This document shows positions 46,661 through 58,373 of a DNA stretch of 64,000 bases, piece after piece (within the stretch, counting starts at the first letter, position 1; each line of letters opens with the position of its first letter). The position numbers were made by a program, and so were the translations under genes. The stretch spans positions 26,565,657 through 26,629,656 of the forward strand of contig OX578282.1 of NCBI GenBank assembly GCA_951217055.1, in the 5' to 3' direction. Source of the DNA: Gerris lacustris. Its lineage: Eukaryota; Arthropoda; Insecta; Hemiptera; Gerridae. The notes under the pieces were generated by a model, which was given only the letters and a program-made list of their open reading frames with translations, ran no database searches and was not told the origin of the DNA.

Positions 46661-49375
46661 TGACAGAATCTTAATGAGTTTTTAGACCTTTCCCCCTACG
46701 TTTCACCTACAATTAAAAATTCTCCTGAATTTTAGGTATTACTTTGATGAAAGTTTAATATTTAAGCTTAAATAGTTAAATATTTAGTCAGGTGAATTTT
46801 CTGTCCAAGTTATCACTTTCATGAGAGCAAAATGTACAGTACATGTAGAAAGATCTAGGAGTCAGCATATACCTGAACAGCTGTTTTTTTTGGCGATGAT
46901 GATATTCGCTATCAGGTTAGTTTACTCTAATAAAAAAAAGTAACTTAAGTAACTTTAATTTCCTTTGTTTAAGCAGAGATAAATAATTTTCAAATTTTCT
47001 CAAACTTCCACATATGTTTTTAAAAAAAAATTTTCGATCAAAAATTAGTATGCCAATTGTTATAAGGACCACGTGTTTCATCTATGATGAAATCAGAATC
47101 GAAACTTATGTCAGATTGAAATTGGTAGTCTGTAGTAGAAATTAATTAGTGCTCTGCACTTTAATATTTAAATATTATATCTTTCTTCTACTAGAATTAT
47201 CTAAAGCTGAAAGAGAAAAAATTAGACTAAAAGAGAACAAATTGTATTTCTCAATAAATACTGCACAACAAAAGGAAATTTTCTTGATTTGGATTTCATG
47301 CGCGAATAACAAAATATTGCAGACACCAGCGTCACGGATCCTTGATATTGCACACTTCAGGACAAATACTAAAATCATTTAATAGTGAAAGCATCGCTAA
47401 TTGCAATTTTCTTACGAAATTAACATTTAACACTTTATACGCCCAATAGATAATATTGTTAGATTTATTATAAATCAATAAAATATTAGTTACATAGACA
47501 TGGTTTAATCACAAATACTACGCTGTAGGATCGCTAAACATGCGAGACAAGAAGGTAATGCGGGTAGGGTAGACTCTATGCATAAAACTCCAATAATATC
47601 TCATTAATTTCTCTATTTTTCCTCCTGGTATAATGGTTCTGGATGTAATATACCAAATTTTTAGTCCAATAAGCTCTGCTTTCGGCATCAAGTAGCTATA
47701 CGAATGGCATTTTTTTTTTTTTTTTTTTAATTATTTTTATTTTTTTGCTTAACTTATAATTAATTGGGTCGATTTTGATGGAATTTGGCATTCATGTTAA
47801 GAAATATCATACCCCGAGGTGAAATCGAGAAATGAATTTTAGAGTTAATTCTCCCAAAAACTCATGATGTACTTAATACTAATTTAATTAAATTATATAT
47901 TATTGTATTTGGATTTGGCATCGCTAGGTAGGTATAACGAGAAAGTTTTGTTCAATAACTTCTTATAATTTAAAACTAAGTTTTTATTATAAATCCATTA
48001 TATTTTTGCATTCTGTGAGTAATCGGGAAATAGTTTTAAAAAGGGGTTATTTTAATTAATATATAACTAAATAATTTTTTTTTAAAAATTAGTGAATTAA
48101 TAAAATGTTTTATATTGGTATTAATTAATTAATAAATAGAATGTTTAATAAAAGAAGTTTAAAGTTAATTAAAAGGATTTAAAAAATGATTCTCTGCAGT
48201 AGACAGATTTTCGTCGGACATATTAAATTAAATCACACATTTGTACGTTTACATATGTCTAATTATTTCTTCGAAAAAAGAAAACACACATAATATAATG
48301 ATAAGAGATTTCACAGAAAAAGAAGACATGTTTATCAGCTAATATAATAGGCCTTGATCACGGAACATGACCAATTCATCGACGAAGATTCGTGCATTTT
48401 ATACACAGCACTAAATGGAAGAAAACGGACAACAAGGCAGTGTGATAAGGATGTAAAGAGCCTTGCGTGATAACACGGCATGCATCAAATAACCAGGCAA
48501 TAAACATATAATTGATAGGGGCTTCTTTTTATAATAGGATGAGTCCTAAATGAAAATAGCTCGAATATATTTATTATCATTGTATGAGAGGAATTTTCCC
48601 TTGAGAACTGACCTCTATAGATATGGAAATTAAAGTGGAAATTGGGAAAATGAAATTTTAATATAGTGAAATGGAAAATGTAGTGTCGAAGGGTGAATAC
48701 AATTTATTACTTAGACCACGAAAACACAGTAAAAGCAATATATTAATTTAGGAAATTCCTAACTATATTTTCAGCTAGCTAATTTCCAGACAGATAAATC
48801 GTAGCGTATAGTACAAGTGCTCACACAAAAAACAGTGGACAGTGACCATTGAATAAATCGGGATAGGACGCGGACGCATTTGATCAAGTCTCATTTCTCT
48901 TGGATCATCATTTTTTATCAAACCGCCATGAGAGTGTCTGATCTTGGTTATATACAGGCCGAAACATGCTGACGCTAAATCTTTTGAGAAATTTCCCATT
49001 TTTGTATTAGCTAGTTCGACATTGAGTGGAGTCCGTTGTGAGTATTTAACTCAGACTTGTGGTCATCTTCCAAGTTGAGACCACGCCCGATACAGTTTAG
49101 CTTTATTGATAAGAGAGCCAGCTACTCCCCTAATTAAGCTGTAGTCCTCTTATAAGTGGGTTAACGAAAACTGCGTTACATTTATCTCTATTTTTATTTG
49201 TTCTGTAATAATTGTTGTGTTTCTAACATTGTTGTAACATTTTCGTAAAAGTTACGCCAAAAGTATACACCAGTTAAATACTACTCATTTCCCAAACTTC
49301 TTTACTCATTTATGAAGATAATTAGATCCTAGACTGTGTTTTTCTCTAATTTGTGATATTTCACCAATGATAATT
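46661..49375. other. Intronic sequence with one known repeat relative, no exon seen
   Basis: A copy of the 14940-15030 repeat lies at 47745-47860, just after a T-rich tract. Frames 47149-47382 (plus), 47175-47378 (minus) and 48775-48999 overlap or lack domains and are rejected as exons. Confidence 0.35.
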
Positions 49376-49500
49376 TGTAGATTATCTGAAGAAGGCTGTT
49401 TTAGATCGGCCGAAACAAGTCAATTGTAAATTACAAATTTTGTTGTGTGAAGACGTTGTTTGATTATTGAACTACACCTATTTTAAGACAATTAAATCGT
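49375..49500 (+). repeat. Penelope-like 3' end motif block
   Basis: GATTATCTGAAGAAGGCTG, GATCGGCCGAAACAAGTC and GACGTTGTTTGATTATTGAAC appear in order. The reverse of the same order (GTTCAATAACCAATCAACGT, then AGCCTTCTTCAGATAATC) is at 59990-60090, and a similar one at 57570-57665. Function unknown; likely untranslated ends. Confidence 0.55.
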
Positions 49501-50156
49501 TACAGACTCGATAAATGAACTAATTTACTTTTGATTATTTCTCTGATGTTTAGAATCAAGTATGTGTATGCATTAACTACATAAGATTTTAAATCCAAAT
49601 GATTTATAATATCGGAGGAGGAGGATAGTTCTATAACTTTCTGAAACCCAAAAATTATATCCTTTTTGTAATTCCATGCCTTAATTTGGTCCGTGCATGA
49701 GTACTTACATTGAAATAATATTTTTCCTTGTTATGCAACATGTGCTTAGCAAGAAAGGATGTGGATTTTAGTAAAAGCTTTTTTCAGTGATAAGTTGATG
49801 ATTGCTCTAGATTCTCTAATGTGTTCTGGTATTCTAATAGTAAGCAGATTTCTATTGATCCAGTGAATTCTCGCACTAATTTTTTTCTTTTAAAAGGTTC
49901 CTAAAATGCTTCCCTATAAAAGAAAATTACAATTAATTAGTCCTGTGTTTTGTTTATATACAATGATATTATTGTATATTAGGTTTAAAGAAAGACGGGT
50001 TTTCATTAAAGAATTTTATTATAAAATGCCGGTTTTTAACCACTAGTGGTCATTACACAATGTTTTCGGGACAAATGTTTAAATCTGAAAAAAATGTAGA
50101 AAGAAAGATTGATTTTTTTCTCTTTTAAATAATTTTTGCTAATTACCGAAGCTGAA

Positions 50157-50270
50157 GTGGAAAACCACTACGTTTAACACTAATAGAAAGCTACTACGTT
50201 TAACACTAGTGGAAAACCACTACGTTTAACACTAGTGGAAAACAACTACGTTTAACACTAGTGAAAAACC
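50157..50270. repeat. Minisatellite, about 4.4 copies of a 26-bp unit
   Basis: GGAAAACCACTACGTTTAAC with CACTAGT repeats every 26 bp. Each unit carries the self-complementary word ACTAGT, and flanking text at 50040 has ACCACTAGTGGT, as also near 14140 and in the 19.5 kb array. Confidence 0.9.
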
Positions 50271-50499
50271 GTCTTTGTACAATAATCAATCAAGGAGCAT
50301 CCAACGTCTGATTTATATAATAGAAAACAGACTGGAATCAGCTGTCAGTTAGTTTGTACCTGGTAGAGAATTAGGCTAGGATTTCCTTGAAAACAGAATT
50401 TCTATTTATTTAGCCGACCTTTAAATCAGATTGTAGTAAGGCTGTTTTTTCCCAGGAAACTGTAAAATCAATTTCCAAGTATTTCACCTGGAACGTATA

Positions 50500-50900
50500 C
50501 AAGACAAGGTTACTAAAGACATACAAGGCTTTGAAACCAATCATGATAAAAGCGTTTTAAGCACCAAATCTTTTTTACTCGGTACTAATTCAAAATTGTT
50601 TTAGCCTTATTTTTATGCACAAGGCTGTTTAAAGATTGGTGTTTACTGCTCGAAATATCGACTTTAGGCGTTGTCTTGTGACTAAAGTCAAGATTTTAAT
50701 AAATTCAGAATGAGAAACCTGACTGTCACATTCAATTTTTGTTTGTCTTGCTTCGTTCCGGTTTTCTCTTGCCGATTTTTAAATCATCATTATTTTAATT
50801 GATACAAGGCAAGGTTAGACAAACAAGGCTCTGAAACCAATCATGTTAAAAGCGTTTTAAACACCAAATCTTTTTTTCACTCTACTATTTCAAAATTATA
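50500..50900. repeat. Direct repeat pair of about 95 bp, 300 bp apart
   Basis: GAAACCAATCATGATAAAAG at about 50535 and GAAACCAATCATGTTAAAAG at about 50831, each inside a longer matched block (ACAAGG..., GCGTTTTAA, CACCAAATCTTTTTT). A further long-range match joins 49775-49900 with 51120-51245 (TTAGTAAAAGCTTTTTTCA, ATTGATCCAGTGAATTCT). The region is therefore a segmental repeat complex. Confidence 0.65.
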
Positions 50901-50903
50901 TGT

Positions 50904-51003
<100 letters not shown>

Positions 51004-51439
51004 ACTCCATATACCATGTATCCTGTTTCACTTCTTACGTTAAATTAATTCCTTTAATTAAAACTGTCATTAATAAAAATCCATGTAATAGGATTTTTCA
51101 GTTAGCTTTGTTGAGGAATTTAGTAAAAGCTTTTTTCATGCATATAGGTTAATGGTTGTTCTATATTTTGTTCTTTTTTATGTGCTCTAGTATACAATTG
51201 GTAAACAGATTACTATTGATCCAGTGAATTCTGATGCTAAATTTAGTCTATTTGGTCAAAAGGTTCCTACTATTTATCATAGTATTCATTCAAGAAAGAA
51301 ATGACAATGCACAACAGCCTTTCATAAGTCAACATTCAATAATCAAATAGATTTTTGACCATGTTATTTACCTTCCCATATATGTAGTATGTCTATTTAT
51401 TACTAGACCAAACTTCATTACATGATACATTAGGTTAAA

Positions 51440-51700
51440 GCATTCAAGAAATACCTAATAACATATGGTCCTATCTTGCTCACGTTTTTGTCTGTCTGTC
51501 AGTATATAGGTGTTTTTTTTTTCTTTTCATAAATAACTTGAGAACGGTTTAGGTTATTGAGTTAAAACTCGGTACAGTTGTTAATTTTATCACTGTACTA
51601 TAAAATAAATAAAATATTTTATAATTAACTTACTATCAAGGTATGAAAAAAATATATTTTTTAAACAATAGCTCATTTTTTATTTATTAGGCTTTAAACT
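51440..51700 (+). repeat. Dispersed repeat, pair with 53560-53860
   Basis: GTCTGTCTGTCAG, AATAACTTGAGAACGGTTTA, GAGTTAAAACTCGGTAC and TTGTTAATTTTA correspond to GTCTGTCTGTCTG, AATAACATAAGGACGGTTTG, GAGTTGAAACTTGGTAC and TTGTTAGTTTTA at 53655-53750. Both are followed by a GCCGCCATTTTA or GCGGCCATATTC motif. Confidence 0.6.
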
Positions 51701-51803
51701 TTTGTACTTGCCGCCATTTTAAAGCTGGAAGTAATATTTTCTCTCTAAAATAAGCAAGATAGCTTGAATATTTTCATAGGCCACGTTAAATATTTGCATT
51801 AAT

Positions 51804-52035
51804 AAATGATTATTGCTATTGCTATACTAAAAACAGTACAACTTCCAATTATTTATGGAAAACCATTTCAGTTATATGACAGCCGGCTGGCTTCGCAGTA
51901 GCCCATCCTATAAATGATTGACAATATAGGATGGGCTACTGCGAAGCCAGCCTTGGCTGTCATATAACTGAAATGGTTTTCCATAAATAATTGGAAGTTG
52001 TACTGTTTTTAGTATAGCAATAGCAATAATCATTT
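51804..52035. repeat. Near-perfect palindrome, arms about 110 bp
   Basis: Left arm 51804-51912 and right arm 51925-52035 are reverse complements apart from a 2-base length difference (GCCGGCTGG against GCCAAGGCTGG read in the same sense). The spacer is 12 bases. The inner ends read CAGTAGCCCATCCTATA and its reverse. No coding content. Confidence 0.95.
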
Positions 52036-53190
52036 ACGAAGCACTATTTTACGAAGTGATTCAATCGTGTGTGGATCGTACTGGAGTAACTACGGTCCTT
52101 ACAATTTTCCCATTGACAAATAGCCCAACGAATACAAAAAAAAAAAAATAGTTGTTGCAATTTTAGTTTAGGCTCCACACGACAGTCACTTAAGTTAGAC
52201 ACATATTAAAACGTGATAATCCATCTTAATCTCAAAATCTAATTTTTGCGCCATCACAATACTTTCTCACTCTATGTATGCTGCGTATAGGAGAATGCAA
52301 AAAAGTGCATATATGCCTAGGCCATCAAGCGATTTGCTTTCGAGTGTATTCTGACTTTGACACATTATTTTTAAAACATTATATTATTATAAAAGCTCAT
52401 ATATTGAGTTCTATTGTACGATAATTAATTAATTGGGCAACGTTATGTTTCCTACTTGTATATGTATTATACATTTAAATATTCATATTTGAATGATTTA
52501 TATAATGAATATTTAATTTGTTATTACTTCTAATTAATTTAATATTGATGAGTAAGAATTAATTTAACTTATCCGATTGAATCAATTAGTATGTGACCTA
52601 TGTGAGATTAGAATTAATTGGTTCATTAACCATTTATAATATATGTTAGGCAATAGAATTTGCTATCATTAATCACTCTTAGTCATGAAAATATTTGCAC
52701 ATATATAATAATTTTTATTCAAATTTATTTTACGTTTTTGTACGTTCTTGCATAAATTCAATTGTATATCAGGTCACGTGAAATAGTATGCAACCTTACT
52801 AAAGAAATCATTTCAAATGTAAACAAGATTTACCGTCACGGAATTTATTTCTATTTAATGGAATTTTTTTTAATTGTGACATATTTTTTATGATTTGCGT
52901 GAAATTTTCTAGCCTTATCGCTTTTAATGAAATATGCATTTTACAATAACCAAGATATTTATAAACATATTTTTCTTCTTTAATACAAAGTGTAGCATTG
53001 TCGGATTTATTTTTTATTATTTATTAAATTACGTTTACTATGTAAAATATATGTGAATCACGAAGTATTGGATTCCTTTATTACATATTCTTTCTTGTCC
53101 AAGTTTATCTATCCTTATTAAATACTTTTTACCTGTTTAATTCTTAGCCTACAAATGAATCGGCAATGTTTAGGCTAAAGTTAATCAGTA
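52036..53190. other. Intronic AT-rich sequence, no gene seen
   Basis: The only recognisable piece is GCGCCATCACAATACTTTCTC near 52248, reverse relative of the repeat at 14825. Confidence 0.35.
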
Positions 53191-53193
53191 AAG

Positions 53194-53410
53194 TTATTAC
53201 TTTGTTAATTTTCAATCTTTGTTATTAACTAACTTAATTACTTTGTTATTACTTTGTTAATTTTCAATTTTTGTTATTAACTAACTTAATTACTTTATTA
53301 TTACTTTGTTAATTTTCAATCTTTGTTATTAACTAACTTAATTACTTTATTATTAACTTTGTAATTTCTTCCAAAAAATCTCTCTCTTCCCCCCCCCCCC
53401 CCCCCCCATA
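53194..53410. repeat. Tandem 52-bp repeat (about 3.3 copies) and a C homopolymer
   Basis: TTATTACTTTGTTAATTTTC recurs at 53194, 53246 and 53298, exactly 52 bp apart, with TTGTTATTAACTAACTTAAT in each unit. A run of about 17 C follows at 53391-53407. Confidence 0.9.
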
Positions 53411-53559
53411 AAATACAGCAAAATTTAAAAAGTTCTAACTTAATTTCAATATTGCTTAATATAAATTTTAAACTAATATCTTTATTTCTTACTGCTTTAT
53501 TTGTCAAACTTTTTTTTGTATTTACCTCAAATTATTCTAAACCGTATCCATTTTGTCAA

Positions 53560-53870
53560 TATACAAAGGGTGTTTTTCTAATTGCAAGTCCAAAATTCAT
53601 AACATGATTTTTTAGGTTAAAACATACAAGACATAACAGATTTCCGTCTGTCTGTCTGTCTGTGTTTTTTTTTTTTAACAAAAAATTGAATAACATAAGG
53701 ACGGTTTGGGGTATCGAGTTGAAACTTGGTACGTTTGTTAGTTTTACTAAAGTTCGTTTAGGGGGAAAATTATTACTTCTGGTTTTAAAGTATATATGGC
53801 GGCCATATTCTGGGTAAAGTAGTAATGGCGGCCAATTAAAAACGTTAAAGGTAAATAACTCTAAAACAAG
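53560..53870 (+). repeat. Dispersed repeat, pair with 51440-51700
   Basis: See the matched words given for the 51.4 kb copy. GTCTGTCTGTCTGTCTGTG at about 53646 and a GGCGGCCATATTCTGG block at about 53798 lie inside it. Confidence 0.6.
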
Positions 53871-54552
53871 CAGTTATCTCAAAAAATTGTCATTGCCCTT
53901 TTTTATACAAAACTTTTGTATAAATATTGATATATATGTTATTGTACTCCGTCAAATATTTAAAAAATATCTTTACAAGTGGAGTATCTCTTTCTTTTCT
54001 AATAATGCTTCCTCTGCTAATGATATTGTCTTCAATATTCTAATAATAATTAGAATTATAGTGATGAATCTCTTTATTATTATTATTTGCCAAACAATGC
54101 CTTTTTAATTCTTTCTCTTCTAATGGCATCTGGCTTGATTAATTCTTAGCAAATAATATCTTCTTAAATTCTTTCACAACACGAGATTTATGTGTGTATT
54201 GCATCTCTCCTGTGCAGATTATTACTTTCCTGGTAATTTTTTATTTCGAATAATCCCAATATTTTTATTTTTATTATTATTAAAAATGTATTATTAATTA
54301 TTCCATTGCTTTTTTCCAACAATATATAACAACAATATAACTTATTACAACTTACTTATTATAACTTATAACAACTTTATTCTACAATATAACTTTTCAT
54401 TTTCGTAAAAATTAACTGATTAATGCATCCTCAGATGGTTTAGTAACACTAGTAGATATAGATTATAATCAATGATCAAATTGAGTCAGTTTCCTTTACA
54501 CTAACATAGAACATTCGATTGCTTATTAATATTTTATATAGCGTACTAAAAT

Positions 54553-54583
<31 letters not shown>

Positions 54584-54900
54584 AAATCTTATTTCTTCAA
54601 TTTTTATTATAAGAAACACCAAAACTATTTTTTGTTATAAAAAAACACGATTTGTCAAAGTTTTTTTTGAGGGGGGCACCAATAAACTACATATATTTCT
54701 CAACTACTGTTTCTAACATGTAAGAATGTAGCAGAACGTTTAAGTAGATGGTTTTGGAGCCCATGTAAGACTACAGTAAACGAAACAGTGGGGAAGGAAG
54801 GGAAAACGAAAAACATCCTGGCGCCAGGCCCACCCCCTGTCGTTTAGCCCGGACAACATAGCCAGTAAAAACAGCGGACAAACTCACATAAACAATACTG
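53871..54900. other. Intronic AT-rich sequence with CA/TA microsatellite
   Basis: A short CA repeat followed by TA lies at about 54551-54585. The frame 53887-54108 is AT-rich and unrecognised. Confidence 0.35.
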
Positions 54901-54904
54901 GATA

Positions 54905-56790
54905 TTTTGAATCTTAAAATAAATAAATTGGTAGTGCGTGAAGTCTCACGTAAAAAGGGTTTCGTTGGTGTTGTAAACATGAAATTAATAGTTGGGGGGA
55001 GGGAATTTGGATGTTTTTGACAAAATGGCGTAGAAAATTAACGCTTTCCACAAGTGTTATATATTTTTGTAATCTACTCTTCAATACCTTTCACTTGATA
55101 CCCCTCTCAAAATTTTGAAAAAATATTTTTTTCCCCGTGACAGCAATTAGCCGCCATCTTGGATTCCCAGTAAATCAGATCAAATTGCTAATCTTATTTT
55201 TTCTATGGCCCACCAGACCACACATTTTGCATATTTTTCTATATTTTTAGTAAGAGCGGAAATATAGTTTTAAGGGGGGGGGACAACCTAATTTTCGACA
55301 AAATGGTGGGAAAAATTAAACGCTTTCTACAAGTGTTATATATTTTTGTAATCTACTCTTCAATACCTTTCATTTGATACCTCACTCAAAATTTTAAAAA
55401 AATATTTTTTTTCCCGTGACATCAATCAGCCGCCATATTGGATTCCCAGTTAATCCGACTAAGTTGCTATTCTTATTTTTTCTTTGGCCCATCAGACCGC
55501 GCATTTTGCATATTTTTCTATATTTTTAGTTTGAGCGGAAATACGATTTTAGGGGGGGGGACACGCAAAATTTCGATGTTTTTTGACAAAATGGCGCCGA
55601 AAATTGAACACTTTCCCTAAGTGATATATATATTTGTAATCTACTCTTCAATACCTTTCATTTGATACCCCACCCAAAATTTAAAAAAAATATTTATTTT
55701 CGTGTGACATGAATTATCCGCCATCTTGGATTCCCAGTAAATCAGATCAAATTGCTAATCTTATTTTTTCTATGGCCCACCAGACCACACATTTTGCATA
55801 TTTTTCTATATTTTTAGTAAGAGCGGAAATATAGTTTTAAGGGGGGGGACAACCTAATTTTCGACAAAATGGTGGGAAAAATTAAACGCTTTCTACAAGT
55901 GTTATATATTTTTGTAATCTACTCTTCAATACCTTTCATTTGATACCTCACTCAAAATTTTAAAAAAATATTTTTTTTCCCGTGACATCAATCAGCCGCC
56001 ATATTGGATTCCCAGTTAATCCGACTAAGTTGCTATTCTTATTTTTTCTTTGGCCCATCAGACCGCGCATTTTGCATATTTTTCTATATTTTTAGTTTGA
56101 GCGGAAATACGATTTTAGGGGGGGGGACACGCAAAATTTCGATGTTTTTTGACAAAATGGCGCCGAAAATTGAACACTTTCCCTAAGTGATATATATATT
56201 TGTAATCTACTCTTCAATACCTTTCATTTGATACCCCACCCAAAATTTAAAAAAAATATTTATTTTCGTGTGACATGAATTATCCGCCATCTTGGATTCC
56301 CAGTAAATCAGATCAAATTGCTAATCTTATTTTTTCTATGGCCCACCAGACCACACATTTTGCATATTTTTCTATATTTTTAGTATGAGCGGAAATACGA
56401 TTTTAGGGGGGGGGGACACGCAAAATTTCGATGTTTTTTGACAAAATGGCGCCGAAAATTGAACACTTTCCCTAAGTGATATATATATTTGTGATCTACT
56501 CTTTAATACCTTTCATTTGATACCCCACTTAAAATTTTAAAAAAATATTTTTTTCGCATGACGTGAGTTATCCGCCATTTTGGATTTGAACAGCTGATAA
56601 TTTTGAGTTCGCTATATTTTTCCTGTGTGCACGTCAAAACGATCTTTACTATTGGAAAGTTTCACGTTTCTATCTCTTTTTATTCAAAAGTTATTGGAAC
56701 CGTACAGAGTGACAGACAGACAGACAGACAGACACATGAACGAAACTATAAGGGTTTCTTTTTTTGGTTTTACCAACGAAACCCTAAAAA
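54905..56790 (+). repeat. Repeat family D, long copy with higher-order tandem structure
   Basis: The left end is shared with the 21.8 kb copy (GCGTGAAGTCTCACGT, then AGGGTTTCGTTGGT at 54956-54969). The right end ACCAACGAAACCCT (56772-56785) is the exact 14-bp inverse. Between them are about six monomers of some 283 bp. Two alternating monomer types (AAAATGGTGGGAAAAATTAA and AAAATGGCGCCGAAAATTGA) make a dimer of about 566 bp. Its two consecutive copies appear identical except for one G in a G run. The last full monomer (from about 56284) is chimeric. A GACAGACAGACAGACAGACA tract lies at 56711-56731. The two identical 60-codon frames are repeat, not genes. Confidence 0.9.
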
Positions 56791-57560
56791 GTTATCAGCT
56801 CAAATCATAATAAAAATTTCAGACACCCCAAAACCTATTATTATAAATAGAACTATACTATTCAATAAAATGCATCTTATTTAAGCATCGTTTAATTTGG
56901 ACTCAACACAGGGAATAATCATTAAATGTTGGGCTATTTAAGGATATATAATGTTGTTTTTTTTTTCTTTTTAAAACATCTAAATTGAAACTTAACTTTT
57001 TTATATACTGACAATCCAATTTAATATCCATTAGTCCCGTGTTTTTATCTTTGTAATTTAACCGGATAGCTAATTACATTGAGTTGATAAAGTAGTGGTA
57101 GTCTGTAATATTCGTGTATGAGTATAGGGTTAAGCCAAATCGATTCTAGTCAAGGCGCTTGGTAGACGCCGGCGCCAGTCAAGTACTAACAAACAAAGTG
57201 ATGAATCTTATTCAAGTACATACACTCGGATATGTCTTCTACGCGTTTCTGAGAGTAAAACCTCTTCCTCTTTTCTACTCACTTTTCTCTTGAGAAAATT
57301 AAGTTCAATATATCTTTTAAGACTTGTGCGGAATAAAATAAAATGTGCCTTTAAGAAATGTGGATATTTTATATTTTGTGTTCTCTGGTTTATTCAGGGT
57401 GGGGGGAAAAAATCAGTTAAAAGATGAAGACCTTAATAGAATATAGTTTGACAAAATAATGCAATTACTTTTTTTCTTAAAATTAAATAATTCATTGAAT
57501 TCTACTATACATCTTTCTGTGGATGTAAAATATAGATTAATAAATGTTAAAACTATGTCT
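56791..57560. other. Intronic sequence, no gene seen
   Basis: No supported exon or RNA. A short GC-richer patch (CGGCGCCAGTC at about 57169) has no identified partner. Confidence 0.35.
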
Positions 57561-57564
57561 TATC

Positions 57565-57805
57565 ATAAAAGAGGTGAAGTTCAATAACCAAACAACATCT
57601 TTTCACAGCATGAGTGTAAACAAACAATCGACCGGATTCGGCTGTTTTAATGCAGCCTTCTTCAAATATGCTGATGGTTTTAGAGATAGAGTGACTTTAA
57701 AATAGCACAAGTTTAAAAGATTTGCACTTAAAGTCACTCAAAAACCATCACATGTATATTATTTAAAGAAGGCTTTATTTTAACAGCCAAAACCGGAAAA
57801 TTGTT
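57565..57805. repeat. Inverted repeat with Penelope-like end motifs just upstream of exon 2
   Basis: CCGGATTCGGCTGTTTTAAT, GCAGCCTTCTTCAAATA and CTGATGGTTTT, reading rightwards from 57633, are matched in reverse by text from 57805 back to about 57728 (CCGGTTTTGGCTG, AAGCCTTCTTTAAATAAT, GTGATGGTTTTTGAGTGAC). The arms are about 75 bp. It lies about 210 bases upstream of the exon 2 acceptor. Confidence 0.7.
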
Positions 57806-58013
57806 GAAATATGACTTTTTCTGGTTTATTAAAATACGCACCTATTTGATGATGACACTATAACATATTAGAAAAAATCACAGTTGTGGTTAAACCTATC
57901 TTAATTTAACAAGGACGATTTTATTTCGTCAACAGTTTTCATATTTCTTTGTTTACTAGACTGATTATGATAATTCATTCATTCATTTCATAGTGCATTA
58001 TTTTTGTTAACAG

Positions 58014-58247
58014 GTGATTGTACCAAATGCTACACATGTTCATCATTGACTGATCCCAAGTGCATGGACCCTATGATGCCTGATGAGTCCAAAGCAACCC
58101 AGTGTACTTCGGAAGCCATGAGGAAGGCGGCCGATTTGTTTAACTCAGCCGGCAAGACGTTAACAGATTTAGGATCATCAATCGGAATAAATATCGCACC
58201 TAAAGTAGTCGACGCCAACCTTCAGTGCAGTAAAATAGACGTCACAG
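58014..58247 (+). CDS. Ly6-like protein, coding exon 2 (first part of the Ly6 domain)
   Basis: Acceptor AACAG ends at 58013; the first two bases complete Gly20. Residues 21-97 follow and the last base begins codon 98. The mature start DCTKCYTCSS has the family hallmark C-Y-x-C-S-S; further cysteines are 36, 50 and 91. The CYTCSSLTDPKC pattern is typical of insect Ly6 proteins. Between Cys50 and Cys91 is a 40-residue finger with a helix-prone part (MRKAADLFNSAG) and no Cys. Cys22 just after the signal cleavage is extra to the ten-cysteine pattern. The donor is GTAACT at 58248. Reading on past the donor gives only a short intronic tail and stop. Confidence 0.93.
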
Positions 58248-58373
58248 GTAACTATTTCTTTATAAATTTATTTTGGTTTTAGTAAAGAATCAATTAAGTC
58301 AATCCTGCCATCTTCATATACATAACCAGGGATCCCTACATGTTCAACAATAAGATTTTTTGATAGCCTATTT

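Noticed and set aside
55438..56186. Two identical 60-codon frames at 55438-55620 and 56004-56186
   Set aside because: Identity is explained by the 566-bp tandem dimer of the family D repeat; the frame has no domain and runs through G and T homopolymers.
58030..58218. 62-codon minus-strand frame
   Set aside because: Antisense shadow of Ly6 exon 2.
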